Shown here in pieces: positions 44,008 through 52,839 of a stretch of DNA of 64,000 nucleotides. The stretch is from Brevibacterium sp. CS2 (GTDB taxonomy: Bacteria; Actinomycetota; Actinomycetes; Actinomycetales; Brevibacteriaceae). The stretch covers positions 1,612,001 through 1,676,000 of the forward strand of contig NZ_CP040020.1 of NCBI RefSeq assembly GCF_005280295.1. Reading direction: 5' to 3'. Numbering within the stretch: position 1 is the stretch's first letter; each line of letters starts with the position of its first letter. The translations under genes were made by a program, and so were the position numbers. The notes beneath the pieces are model-generated. The model did no database searches and had not been told where the DNA came from. It saw only the letters and a program-made list of their open reading frames with translations.

Positions 44008-44961
44008 TCAGTGGCGGGCGTCGCCTCGGCCGTCGACATCACGGCCCTGGGCGTTGCCCAACTCGTCGACCCGCTTGTCGCCGGCAGCACCGCGAGTATC
44101 GGCGTCGACGTCGATCTGCTCCTTGCGGACCTCGCCGGACACCGTCTCGGAATCGGTGACGGTGCGCTTGCCGACGTTGACCTTCTCCGTGGCGACGGTC
44201 TCCTTGTCGACCACCGGGCGCTCCTCGCGCAGGGTGATGGTCTCCTCGGCGCCGTCGGCGCGGCCGTCGATCGAGCCGGTGCGGGCCTCGGCGGAGTTCG
44301 GGTCGATCGATTCGCGCTCGACGACGAGCTCCTCGCGCTGGACCGGGACCTCGACCTGCTGGTTCTCCGACACGACGCGCTTGCGCAGACGGGCCTTGCC
44401 GGCCTCGCGCTGCTCGGTGCCGACCTTGAGGCGCTCCTCGTGGGCGACGACCTGCTTGCCCTCGGCGCCCTGTCCGGCAACGCGGTCGGCGTCACGGCGG
44501 TCGGCGTCACGGCGGTCGTCATCGCGGCCTGCGGTGCCGGCGGCTCCCGCTGCCCCGGCGGCGGTACCGGCAGCGGCGCGGTTGACCGCATCGGTGCGGT
44601 CACGGCCGTCGCCGGCGACGCGGTCATCGCTCACGCGGCCGTCATCGTCGTAGGAGAGGCTGTAGTACTCGAAGATGCGACGCTCCTCGGCCGGGTCGAG
44701 GTGGCCGTCGGCGTCGATGTTCGGCGCGTCCTTGATGAAGTCCTTGGTGAAGGGGACCGTGAAGCCGTCCTCGGTGCGGGTGGCGGCGTTGAGGGGCACG
44801 AAGGTCTCGTTCGTGCCGAACAGTCCGGTCTTCACCGTGGCGAACTTCGCCTCGTCGGTCTGGTCGTCGAGGTAGACCTGACCGATCGAACCGACCTTCT
44901 TGCTGTCCTGGTCGTAGATATTGGCATTGGTGAGATCGTCGAGATCGAAGCGATCGTTCAT
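44008..44961 (-). CDS. PRC-barrel and DUF2382 (YsnF/AvaK-like) protein
   Basis: An N-terminal PRC-barrel domain (about residues 8-90, DLTNANIYDQDSKKVGSIGQVYLDDQTDEAKFATVKTGLFG) is followed by a low-complexity Ala/Gly/Arg/Asp linker (about 110-165) and a DUF2382 domain (about 168-280). The latter has VVAHEERLKVGTEQREAGKARLRKRVVSENQQVEVPVQREELVVERESID, made of repeated charged strands. The C-terminus is Asp/Arg/Gly-rich. Relatives are cytoplasmic stress-associated proteins of unknown mechanism. Start choice is uncertain: AGAGG lies 12 bases before ATG 44961 but only 3 before ATG 44970. It is paired with the acidic PRC protein downstream and separated from it by a strong palindrome. Confidence 0.87.
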   Translation of the reverse strand: MNDRFDLDDLTNANIYDQDSKKVGSIGQVYLDDQTDEAKFATVKTGLFGTNETFVPLNAATRTEDGFTVPFTKDFIKDAPNIDADGHLDPAEERRIFEYYSLSYDDDGRVSDDRVAGDGRDRTDAVNRAAAGTAAGAAGAAGTAGRDDDRRDADRRDADRVAGQGAEGKQVVAHEERLKVGTEQREAGKARLRKRVVSENQQVEVPVQREELVVERESIDPNSAEARTGSIDGRADGAEETITLREERPVVDKETVATEKVNVGKRTVTDSETVSGEVRKEQIDVDADTRGAAGDKRVDELGNAQGRDVDGRGDARH

Positions 44962-45440
44962 GAAAATCATCGTCCTCTCGGTGGTGCGTGTTCGAGCGGC
45001 CCCGGAGGGCCCTTACCTCCTTCACTCTGGTCGAGTCGGGACCACAAGGCGAGCAATCCGAGTCGAAACCCGAATAATCAAGGCGCACTGTCAGACGGTG
45101 CACAAGGATCCTTGAGGATTCTGGGCCTCGCTCCGGGAATATGATCCGGCTCCCGCGGAATCTCGGGCCCGCCGCGTCGGCCGCGGCGCTCGGAAACCTC
45201 CCAGACGACCCGCCGACCCCGCCCTGTGACCCGCCGACCCCGGCACGCGGACCCCGCTCGTCGCCTCGCGCGGACCCCGCCGAGAGCGGCGAACGGCTCC
45301 TGCGATCCGGCGCGCCATCCGGCGGCCGCCGGCTCTGCCGACACGCCTGGACGGTTCGGCCGGAGGGTCCGCGGTTCCGGCCGCCGCGCTCCGTATAATC
45401 GAGGTGGTCCCCGTCCTCCAGGCGATTGAGAAGAAACTGC
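44962..45440. other. 479-bp divergent region between the DUF2382 gene and ftsE
   Basis: It holds GACCCGCCGACCCCG-type short repeats around 45205-45285 and the ftsE -10 box at 45394-45399. A promoter for the DUF2382 gene must lie to the left, but I could not place one. No supported gene. Confidence 0.6.
45394..45399 (+). promoter_or_regulatory. Consensus -10 box upstream of ftsE
   Basis: TATAAT, a perfect match and rare in DNA this GC-rich, lies 41 bases before the ftsE GTG. The -35 position (GCGGTT, 17-base spacing) is poor, so a -35-independent or activator-dependent promoter is likely. Confidence 0.6.
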
Positions 45441-46130
45441 GTGATCACCTTCGAATCGGTCACCAAGACCTATGATTCCAAGGCCGACCCTGCCCTGAAC
45501 GACGTCTCCTTCACCGCCGAGGCGGGGGAGTTCGTGTTCCTCGTGGGCGCCTCGGGCTCGGGCAAGTCCACGGTGATCCGCCTCGTGCTCCGCGAGGAGG
45601 TGCCCACCCGGGGCCGGATCCGCGTGGCGGGGAGGTCGATCATCCGGATGCCCTCGTGGAAAGTGCCCTACCTGCGGCGCAGCATCGGCACCGTGTTCCA
45701 GGACTTCCGTCTGCTGCCGAACAAGACGGTTTTCGACAACGTCGCCTTCGCACTCCAGGTCATCGGCAAGTCGTCCGCGGCGATCTCCACCCTCGTCCCC
45801 GACGTCCTCGAGACCGTCGGGCTCGAGGGCAAGCACCGGCGCCTGCCGCACGAGCTCTCCGGCGGCGAGCAGCAGCGCGTCGCGATCGCCAGAGCCGTGG
45901 TCAACAAGCCCGGCATCCTCCTCGCCGACGAGCCCACCGGCAACCTCGACCCGGTGACGTCCACCGACATCATGGAGGTGCTCGAGCGCATCAACCGCAA
46001 CGGCACCACGGTCCTCATGGCCACCCACGACGGCGACATCGTCAACCGCCTGGGCAAGCGCGTCATCGAGCTGCGCGGCGGAGTGATCGTGCGCGACGAC
46101 GAGCAGGGCACGTACCAGGTGGGCGCATGA
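45441..46130 (+). CDS. ftsE: Cell division ATP-binding protein FtsE
   Basis: An ABC ATPase that works with FtsX at the division septum to activate peptidoglycan hydrolases. 229 residues, the standard length. It has [23 protein letters not shown], Walker [10 protein letters not shown], signature [16 protein letters not shown], Walker [14 protein letters not shown] and the FtsE-typical [23 protein letters not shown] set the start at GTG 45441 to match family N-termini; an upstream TTG (45426) is in frame. It overlaps ftsX by 4 bases (ATGA). Confidence 0.97.
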   Translation: MITFESVTKTYDSKADPALNDVSFTAEAGEFVFLVGASGSGKSTVIRLVLREEVPTRGRIRVAGRSIIRMPSWKVPYLRRSIGTVFQDFRLLPNKTVFDNVAFALQVIGKSSAAISTLVPDVLETVGLEGKHRRLPHELSGGEQQRVAIARAVVNKPGILLADEPTGNLDPVTSTDIMEVLERINRNGTTVLMATHDGDIVNRLGKRVIELRGGVIVRDDEQGTYQVGA

Positions 46131-47041
46131 GACTGTCGTTCATCTTCTCCGAGGTCCTCGTCGGCCTCAAGCGCAACGTCTCGATGGTGCTCTCCGTCGT
46201 CCTCGTGACCTTCGTGTCCCTCCTGTTCGTCGGCTCCGCGATCCTCCTGCAGATGCAGATCAACGGGATGAAGGACTACTGGTACGACCGCGTGCAGGTC
46301 GCCCTGTTCCTGTGCCCGCCCGACTCCGAGGCGCCCACCTGCGCCGCCGGCGAGGCGACGACGGAGCAGAAGGACGCGATCCGCGCCGCGCTCGACGGGC
46401 AGGACCTCGCGCCCTACGTCGAGGAGGTCCACTTCGAGGACCGGGCGATGGCCCACCAGCTGTTCGAGGAGCAGTTCGAGGGCACCTCGCTCGAGGGGAC
46501 TATCCCCGAGGACCAGATGCAGGAGTCGTTCCGCATCAAGCTCACCGACGCCGAGCAGTACGAGATCATCAACGAGTACTTCTCCGCCACCCCCGGCGTC
46601 GAGGAGGTCGTCGACCAGAACCAGCTCCTCGACCAGCTGTTCTCGATCATGAACGTCGCCACCGCGATCGCACTCGCCATCGCGGTGATCATGCTCCTGT
46701 GCGCGGTGCTCCTCATCGCCACGACCATCCGCCTGTCCGCCTACTCCCGGCGCCGGGAGACCGGGATCATGCGGCTCGTCGGCGCCTCGAACGCCTTCAT
46801 CCAGATGCCCTTCATCCTCGAGGGCGTGATCGCCGCGGTCATCGGCGCGCTGCTCGCCGCGCTCGCGCTCGGCCTTGTCGTGCAGTTCGGCGTGCAGGGG
46901 TGGCTCCAGGACCAGGCGGCGAGCTTCGAGCTGATCTCGCTCGGCGACGTCCTGCTCGTGGCCCCCGTGCTCGTCGTCATCGGCATCCTCATGGCCGGGG
47001 TGTCCTCCGTCCTCACCCTCCGCCGGTACATGAAGGTCTGA
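46127..47041 (+). CDS. ftsX: Cell division protein FtsX
   Basis: The membrane partner of FtsE, 304 residues. It has a cytoplasmic N-terminus and first helix ([21 protein letters not shown]), then a large extracellular loop (about 45-165) with a likely disulfide ([10 protein letters not shown]). Three C-terminal helices form the FtsX/MacB permease domain ([73 protein letters not shown]). The extracellular loop would contact the M23 hydrolase encoded next. ATGA overlap with ftsE. Confidence 0.96.
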   Translation: MRLSFIFSEVLVGLKRNVSMVLSVVLVTFVSLLFVGSAILLQMQINGMKDYWYDRVQVALFLCPPDSEAPTCAAGEATTEQKDAIRAALDGQDLAPYVEEVHFEDRAMAHQLFEEQFEGTSLEGTIPEDQMQESFRIKLTDAEQYEIINEYFSATPGVEEVVDQNQLLDQLFSIMNVATAIALAIAVIMLLCAVLLIATTIRLSAYSRRRETGIMRLVGASNAFIQMPFILEGVIAAVIGALLAALALGLVVQFGVQGWLQDQAASFELISLGDVLLVAPVLVVIGILMAGVSSVLTLRRYMKV

Positions 47042-47045
47042 TCCC

Positions 47046-48392
47046 ATGCGACCCATCCCGACCCCCAGCAGAACCCGGCAGCGGACCCGCGCGCTCCACC
47101 TCGGCCGCCTCCACGCCGACCGCGGTGCGCCGGCTGCCCGCGGTGGCGCCGGTCCGAGGAGCGCCGGTCGCAGGATCGTCCTTGCGCTCACCGCGGCGGC
47201 GCTCGCCGTGCTCATGCCGGTGGCCGGGCTCGCGGCGAACCCGCAGGAGAAGAAAGACGCCGTCGACGAGCGGGTCGAGGAGCTCACCCGCGAGTTCCAG
47301 GGGCTCGACGAGGAGCTCGCCCGTGTCATCGCGGAGAAGGAGGCCGCCGAGGAGGCGATGCCTGCCGCGGAGGACGCGCTGTCGCAGGCCGAGGACGAGC
47401 TCGCCGAAGCCCAGCGCGAGGACGAGGAGCTCGCCGCGCGCATGACCTCGGCGCAGAACGCGCAGGAAGACCTCCGCACCGAGATCGACGCCGGGGAGCA
47501 GGAGCTCGCCGCCAGCCAGGGCGCGGTCACCCGCATCGCCCGGCAGGCCTATCAGAACTCCGGCGTCACCTCCGACCTCGCGCTCCTCCTCCAGATGGCC
47601 TCGAGCGACACCGGGGCCCAGGGACTCGGGCGGGTCGACTCCGCCGTCCGCTCCCAGCAGCGCACGATCACCCGGCTGTCGGAGCAGCGCACGACGAACC
47701 GGAACAACCAGGACCGGCTCGACGCGATCGCCGTCGAGATCGAGGACCTCAAGGAGGAGGCGGCCGCCGCCGTCCTCACCAAGGCCGCTGCGGAGAACGA
47801 CGCGCGCCAGCGCAAGACCGACCTCGACTCCCTCATCGACACGAAGGACCGGGCCTCGCAGACCATCGAGGACAACCGGGCGAAGACCGAGGAGGAGCTC
47901 AAGAAGCAGCAGGAGGAGCAGGAGCGCCTGGCCGAGGAGGTCGAGAAGTGGGAGCGCGAGGCCGAGGAGCGCGGCGAGACCCTGCCCGGCAACGGCGAGT
48001 TGCGCAATCCCGCGCCCGGATACCCGGTGACCTCGCCGTTCGGATACCGGATCCACCCGATCACCGGCTCGCGCCGCCTCCACACCGGCACCGACTTCGG
48101 CATCCCGTGCGGCGACCCGGTGCGCGCCTCGGGCGACGGCATCGTGGTCTCCTCGGGCTGGGCCGGCGGCTACGGGAACCGGGTGGTGATCTCGCACGGC
48201 AAGGTCGACGGGAAGACCATCGCATCCACCTACAGCCACAACACGCGCAACACTGTGCGCGCCGGTGACCGGGTGTCCCAGGGCGACGTCATCTCCCGCG
48301 CCGGCACCACCGGCTCCTCGACCGGCTGCCACCTCCACTTCGAGATCATGCAGAGCGGCGCCTACGTCAACCCGATGCCGTTCATCCAGTAG
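47046..48392 (+). CDS. Coiled-coil M23 peptidoglycan endopeptidase, probable FtsEX-dependent hydrolase
   Basis: A secreted or membrane-attached LytM-type metallopeptidase of 448 residues. A signal-anchor helix lies at about 41-62 (RRIVLALTAAALAVLMPVAGLAA), behind a basic, Arg-rich leader. Two coiled-coil stretches (about 65-175 and 205-310) give an EnvC/RipC-like arm. The C-terminal M23 domain has zinc ligands in HTGTDFG and HLHF, and the family's TSPFGYRIHPITGS, so it should be catalytically active. It starts 4 bases after ftsX, and this gene order indicates that FtsEX conformational changes regulate it during division. Confidence 0.93.
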   Translation: MRPIPTPSRTRQRTRALHLGRLHADRGAPAARGGAGPRSAGRRIVLALTAAALAVLMPVAGLAANPQEKKDAVDERVEELTREFQGLDEELARVIAEKEAAEEAMPAAEDALSQAEDELAEAQREDEELAARMTSAQNAQEDLRTEIDAGEQELAASQGAVTRIARQAYQNSGVTSDLALLLQMASSDTGAQGLGRVDSAVRSQQRTITRLSEQRTTNRNNQDRLDAIAVEIEDLKEEAAAAVLTKAAAENDARQRKTDLDSLIDTKDRASQTIEDNRAKTEEELKKQQEEQERLAEEVEKWEREAEERGETLPGNGELRNPAPGYPVTSPFGYRIHPITGSRRLHTGTDFGIPCGDPVRASGDGIVVSSGWAGGYGNRVVISHGKVDGKTIASTYSHNTRNTVRAGDRVSQGDVISRAGTTGSSTGCHLHFEIMQSGAYVNPMPFIQ

Positions 48393-48560
48393 CGCGGCCC
48401 ATCCGGCAGCGCCGTCCGTCCGGCGGCGCCGGTCGGCGCTCGGGCGACCTGTACACTGGTGGATCTGTGCCCACACCTCGGGCACGCGCGAGTTCCGCGC
48501 TCGCGGGGCGGCATCCGCGCCCAGCGCACGGCAGGCGACGATCGGTTCGGGAGGAGGACC

Positions 48561-49085
48561 ATGGCCAAGGGAAGCCAGAAGAAGACCGGGAAGAACGCCA
48601 AGACCGGCGCGAAGACCGGCGGCAAAAACGCGATCACGACGATCGCCCGCAACCGCAAGGCGCGCCACGATTATCACATCGAGGACACCTATGAAGCCGG
48701 CCTGGTGCTCACCGGGACCGAGGTGAAGTCCCTCCGCGAGGGCCGCGCATCGCTCACCGACGGCTTCGGCCTGATCTTCCAGGGCGAGGCCTGGCTCGAG
48801 GGCGTCTACATCCCCGAGTACGTGCAGGGCACGTGGACGAACCATGCTGCCCGCCGGCGGCGCAAGATGCTCCTCCACAAGGACGAGATCCTCAAGATCT
48901 CGCACAAGCTCAAGGAGTCCGGGCGCACGCTCGTGCCGCTCGAGCTCTACTTCGTCGGCTCGCGGGTCAAGGTCGAGATCGCCGTGGCGCTCGGCAAAAA
49001 GGACTGGGACAAGCGCCAGGCGCTGCGCGAGAAGCAGGACGCCCGCGAAGCCCAGCGCGCGATGTCGCTCCGCCGCCATATGTAA
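48561..49085 (+). CDS. smpB: SsrA-binding protein SmpB
   Basis: It binds tmRNA and delivers it to stalled ribosomes for trans-translation. 174 residues. Family marks: [41 protein letters not shown], the tmRNA-binding strands, and the C-terminal basic tail [14 protein letters not shown]. The N-terminus has an extra Lys/Gly/Thr-rich stretch of about 25 residues ([20 protein letters not shown]). A strong ribosome site (GGAGGAGG) precedes ATG 48561. It lies immediately upstream of its RNA partner, with a 632-base gap between them. Confidence 0.97.
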   Translation: MAKGSQKKTGKNAKTGAKTGGKNAITTIARNRKARHDYHIEDTYEAGLVLTGTEVKSLREGRASLTDGFGLIFQGEAWLEGVYIPEYVQGTWTNHAARRRRKMLLHKDEILKISHKLKESGRTLVPLELYFVGSRVKVEIAVALGKKDWDKRQALREKQDAREAQRAMSLRRHM

Positions 49086-49368
49086 CCCTCGCGCCACCCT
49101 GTGGGTATCGCTGTGGACCGAGATTCCTACCATCGAGTTGGACGCTTGTCCATACCGTTTCGGAATGATCTTCACTCGCCTCTCACCTGCAACGATGCAT
49201 GTTATCCACAGATGAGTTCACCCGCTGTGCAGAACGTGCGATCAACTGTGGACAACCGGTGGATTCCCAGGCCGCTGCCCGCCCTTCTGCCGCCTGCTGC
49301 CGGGGGGTTTGCGGCCTATGGCCTGTGGACCAGCGCGCTGGGTCGGAGGTGCCGCGCAGCCGAACGGT

Positions 49369-49428
49369 GACACGGTCGAACGGTGGGTGACACGGTCGAA
49401 CGGTGGGCGACACGACCCGATGGCGGGC
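49369..49428. repeat. Three 20-bp tandem units, then two 17-bp units
   Basis: GACACGGTCGAACGGTGGGT at 49369 and 49389 (one difference), and a diverged third at 49409. It is followed directly by TCCGGCATGGTCTGTGC twice (49429-49462). Confidence 0.92.
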
Positions 49429-49500
49429 TCCGGCATGGTCTGTGCTCCGGCATGGTCTGTGCTCCGGTGCACGGTGCTCAGCCGTGGACGCCGACGAAGC

Positions 49501-49600
49501 GCAGGTTCGGGCGACACAGCGCGGGTTCGGACGGCGAGGTGCGGGTTCACAAGATGAAGTGCAGGTTCGGACGGCGTGGTGCAGGTTCAGGCCGCTGCTC
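49501..49600. repeat. Five 20-bp tandem units upstream of ssrA
   Basis: Units at 49501, 49521, 49541, 49561 and 49581 share GCRGGTTCGGACGGCGNGGT; copies 2 and 4 are closest. Confidence 0.92.
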
Positions 49601-49717
49601 GGCACGGTCGGGAATGAAAGTGGACGCACGGCTGTTGTCGGGAGTAGCATCAGAGGTCCGGCTGGCAGCTGAGCGGGTTCGCTTCCGCGCAGGCGCAGTC
49701 GGTTGGCAAGTGAATAT

Positions 49718-50090
49718 GGGGATGATCGGTTTCGACGTTGGACATGGCGTCGGGAGAAGCGGGCCGAGAATGCAGAGTCAACTCGTTAATGTCCTCTGCA
49801 AAACAATAGGTGCTAAGTCTAACAACCGCACCGATTTCGCCCTCGCCGCCTGATAACGCGAGCTGCGAATCCGTCAGCCTAGAGTTGCTTCCGCTCTAGT
49901 TCCTGGCGTCAGCTAGGGAGCCACTGCTGTCGGCACATGTTGGGGGTGTCGATGGGACTCTTACTCAACTCCGTTCGTTGGTCTACGTGTTCGTGCGATG
50001 ACCAGGACCTAAGAAGCTGTTTCACGAACTGCGCCCGGAGAAGACCCGGTAATATGCCGACGGACGCGGGTTCGATTCCCGCCATCTCCA
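49718..50090 (+). ncRNA. ssrA: tmRNA (transfer-messenger RNA)
   Basis: The 5' end GGGGATGATCGGTTTCGAC and the 3' end GCGGGTTCGATTCCCGC with CATCTCC form the tRNA-like domain. The 7-base-pair acceptor stem pairs GGGGATG with CATCTCC and has one G-U. The tag reading frame is at 49813-49857: GCT AAG TCT ... GCC GCC TGA TAA, giving AKSNNRTDFALAA with a double stop. The ALAA end is the ClpXP degron. About 373 bases long. After the discriminator A (50090) the DNA reads CTT, so the CCA end is not encoded and must be added by nucleotidyltransferase. The smpB gene upstream supports the call. Confidence 0.96.
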
Positions 50091-50153
50091 CTTGTGGACT
50101 GCCCTCGGGGATCGCTGACGTCACGCGGACCTCGGGGGCTTTCTCCTGCCCGG

Positions 50154-50209
50154 ATCTCGGGTCTCGGTTCGCGGACCTCGGATCGCGGACCTCGGGTCTC
50201 GGGCCTCGG
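50154..50209. repeat. Four 14-bp tandem units after ssrA
   Basis: Units at 50154, 50168, 50182 and 50196 of the type NTCGCGGACCTCGG / GTCTCGGGCCTCGG. Confidence 0.9.
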
Positions 50210-50827
50210 GTCTCGCAAGCGTGCACCATGTGCAGCGCATCGATGCTGCCGGTGCAGGGGTGCGGAGCCGCCCCAGCGGGGAAGCGGCACCCATCTCTCC
50301 TCGACCGGGGGATGCGAGTGTTCCTGCACCACGCGGTCGAATCTGCGTCCATGAGGCCCGGATGCGCTGGAATTCAATTGCATCGATGGGAATCACTCGC
50401 ATTCGGCTCTCCGCGCACGATTTGCCGGGCCCGAGGCGCCGGCGGTGATCTGCTGAGTGCGTCTCGACTCGACGCATGCGCCACCGGGTCGGAGGCACAG
50501 CACACTTCTCCGCAACGCTGCGCACTGCTCCGCACTGCACTTCTCCGCCGCGCACTGCTCCGCGGCGTTCCGCCGTCCGTTTCCCGCGGCTCCGTACCCC
50601 CTTCTGCGGCGCCATACCCCTCCCGTACCCCCTCCCGCGGCCCCGTACCTCCTTCCCGCACGTCGCCGAAGGCGATCAGAGCGATCGCGCCGCCGGACCA
50701 CGGGATCGCGGTGCGACCCGTGACAGTGCAGAGAACTGCGGAATCGCTCTCAGGAACCTTCTAAAATTGCGCTCTCACGTGGGGTTTCATCGGGAACTCA
50801 CGCAGGTCGACCTGTTCGCGTCGCTGC

Positions 50828-50856
50828 TTGAAGCACAGGCCCGCGCACTGTAGGTT
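50828..50856 (+). promoter_or_regulatory. Promoter of the peptide ABC transporter operon
   Basis: TTGAAG (50828-50833), a 17-base spacer, then TAGGTT (50851-50856), 39 bases before the ATG at 50896. The -10 fits the actinobacterial TANNNT pattern. An AAGGAG ribosome site follows. Confidence 0.55.
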
Positions 50857-50895
50857 CGTCTGTGTTCGATGTGAAGTAGCTCATAAGGAGACCCC

Positions 50896-52749
50896 ATGAC
50901 GATGTCACGCATCCGCTTCCCCCGTCTACCGCGGATGGTGACTGCGGTCGCCGCCGCCACCGTGCTCGCGCTGGCTCCCGGGGTCGCCCCGATCGCCTCG
51001 GCCGCCACCGAGGAGTCCACGGAGGGCGCGATCGACGCCCCGGCCGAGGAGAAGACCCTGCGGATCGCGACCGCCGGCCAGATCGACAGCTTCAACCCCT
51101 TCACCACGATCTACCTCACCTCGACGGGCATCAACCGCTACGTCTACGAGAACCTCGTCCAGTACGACGCGAAGGACGGCTCGCCCACCGAGGGTCTCGC
51201 CGAGTCGTGGGAGACAAGCGAGGACGGCATGACCTGGACCTTCACCCTGCGTGAGGGCATGAAGTGGTCCGATGACGAACCGATCACCGCCGAGGACGTC
51301 GTCTACACCTACACCCAGATGATGGAGGACCCGGCGGGCATGGGCGCGGCCAACGGCAGCCTCGTGCAGAACTTCGACACCGTCGAGGCACCCGACGACT
51401 CCACGGTCGTCATCACCCTGACCGAGCCGCAGGCGCCGAACCCCGGCACCGAGATCCCCGTCGTCCCCGAGCACGTGTGGTCGGCCAAGGAGGATGCGGT
51501 CGGCGACCCGGGCGACACCGACGTCGTCGGCTCCGGCCCGTTCGTCCTCGAGAGCTACGAGCCCAACCAGTCGATCACGCTCAGGGCCAACCCGAACTTC
51601 TGGCGCGGCGCCCCGCAGATCGACACGATCCAGTACATCTACTACACGAACTCCGACGCCCAGGTGCAGGCGCTGCGCTCCGGCGAGGTCGACTTCATCA
51701 CCGGGCTCACCCCGGAGCAGGTCACCGCGCTCGAGGGGGCGGACAACGTCGAGATCAACGCCGGCACCGGCCGCCGCTACACCTCCATCAGCTTCAACTC
51801 CGGTGCGGAGACCCCCGAGGGCGAGTCCTACGGCACCGGCAACGAGGCCCTCACCGACGTCGCGGTGCGCCAGGCGCTGCGCCAGGGCATCGACATCGAC
51901 ACCCTGCGCGAGCAGGTCATGCAGGGCTACGCCGACCCGGCGACGAGCTTCATCCCCTCGGCGTTCCCCAAGTGGCACCTGCCGGAGGACGATGAGGCCA
52001 TCCTCGAGCACGACGTCGAGGCCGCGAAGCAGACCCTCGAGGACGCCGGCTGGACCGAGGGTGCCGACGGCATCCGCGAGAAGGACGGCGAGAAGCTCTC
52101 CCTGCGACTCCTCGTCGACTCCGCCTCCCAGCCCGAGCAGGCGATCGGCGAGTTCCTCGGTCCGTGGCTCGCCGACCTCGGCGTCGAGCTCGAGGTCGAG
52201 GCGTCCGATGCCGACACGATCTCCAGCCGCACCCTGGCCGGGGACTACGACATGTACATCACCGGCTGGAGCATCAACCCGGACCCGGACTACCAGCTCG
52301 GCATCAACACCTGCGCCTCGCGTCCCGACGCCGAGGGCAACGGACCGTCCTCGCAGGACGGCTACTGCAACCCGGAGTTCGACGAGCTCTACGCCCAGCA
52401 GCACACCGAGCTCGACGAGGGAGCCCGCGAGGAGCTCGTGCGCGAGGCGCTGCGCCTCAACTACACCGACACCGCGCAGATCGCCCTGTGGTACCCGCAG
52501 GCGCTCGAGGCCTACCGCTCGGACCGCTTCGACGGCTTCACCACCCAGCCCGAGGCCGACGGCATGATCGCCGGTCAGGCCGGCTACTGGGGCTTCTACA
52601 CGGTCGAGCCCGTGAGCGGCGAGTCCGGCGGTGAGTCCGGCGGCCTCGGCACCGGCGCCTGGATCGGCATCGGCATCGCCGTGCTCGCCGGTGTGGGAGT
52701 GGTGATCTTCGCCCTCACCCGCCGCAAGAGCGCCGACGACCGCGCCTGA
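50896..52749 (+). CDS. Oligopeptide-type ABC transporter binding protein with C-terminal membrane anchor
   Basis: An SBP_bac_5 family extracytoplasmic receptor for peptides (or similar cargo), 617 residues. An N-terminal signal peptide (VTAVAAATVLALAPGVAPIASA) lacks a lipobox cysteine. The binding domain shows YVYENLVQYDAKDGSPTEGLAESWETSEDGMTWTFTLREGMKWSDDEPITAEDVVYTY. After the domain comes a Gly/Ser/Glu hinge and a C-terminal helix GAWIGIGIAVLAGVGVVIFAL ending RRKSADDRA, so the receptor is tethered by a C-terminal anchor instead of a lipid. LPXTG is absent. A hairpin follows within 10 bases of the stop, and the permease genes come next. Confidence 0.92.
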   Translation: MTMSRIRFPRLPRMVTAVAAATVLALAPGVAPIASAATEESTEGAIDAPAEEKTLRIATAGQIDSFNPFTTIYLTSTGINRYVYENLVQYDAKDGSPTEGLAESWETSEDGMTWTFTLREGMKWSDDEPITAEDVVYTYTQMMEDPAGMGAANGSLVQNFDTVEAPDDSTVVITLTEPQAPNPGTEIPVVPEHVWSAKEDAVGDPGDTDVVGSGPFVLESYEPNQSITLRANPNFWRGAPQIDTIQYIYYTNSDAQVQALRSGEVDFITGLTPEQVTALEGADNVEINAGTGRRYTSISFNSGAETPEGESYGTGNEALTDVAVRQALRQGIDIDTLREQVMQGYADPATSFIPSAFPKWHLPEDDEAILEHDVEAAKQTLEDAGWTEGADGIREKDGEKLSLRLLVDSASQPEQAIGEFLGPWLADLGVELEVEASDADTISSRTLAGDYDMYITGWSINPDPDYQLGINTCASRPDAEGNGPSSQDGYCNPEFDELYAQQHTELDEGAREELVREALRLNYTDTAQIALWYPQALEAYRSDRFDGFTTQPEADGMIAGQAGYWGFYTVEPVSGESGGESGGLGTGAWIGIGIAVLAGVGVVIFALTRRKSADDRA

Positions 52750-52756
52750 TGTCACC

Positions 52757-52794
52757 GTCCGGCGCCCGACCACCCCGGTGATCGGGCGCCGGAC
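52757..52794 (+). terminator. Hairpin between binding-protein and permease genes
   Basis: Perfect 13-base arms (52757-52769, GTCCGGCGCCCGA, and 52782-52794) with a 12-base loop and no U-tract. It is probably an attenuator or mRNA stabiliser that keeps receptor output above that of the transporter core, as in many binding-protein operons. Confidence 0.7.
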
Positions 52795-52839
52795 CGCTGT
52801 GCCGCGCCCCTGAGGGCGCCGCACCGATTGGAGTCAGAA

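Larger units (their letters stand above)
49086..49717. other. 632-bp gap between smpB and ssrA, no gene; repeat-rich
   Basis: It contains a perfect DnaA-box-like TTATCCACA at 49202-49210 and a one-mismatch copy (TGTGGACAA) at 49247-49255. Three tandem arrays follow (20 bp, 17 bp and 20 bp). An ssrA promoter is expected in the last 60 bases, but I cannot assign boxes. Short open frames are translated repeats. Confidence 0.65.
50091..50895. other. 805-bp gap after ssrA, no gene; repeats and a promoter at its right end
   Basis: The left part carries the 14-bp array at 50154-50209. The middle has GCACTGCTCCGC and CCCGTACCCCCTCCCGCG-like repeats (about 50510-50660). The right end has the TTGAAG/TAGGTT promoter and the AAGGAG ribosome site of the binding-protein gene. 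Frames here are Arg/Pro/Ser-rich and not convincing. Confidence 0.65.

Noticed and set aside
49202-49255. A replication origin near ssrA
   Set aside because: Only one perfect and one near-perfect DnaA box, with no dnaA/dnaN/gyrB genes and no A/T-rich unwinding region.
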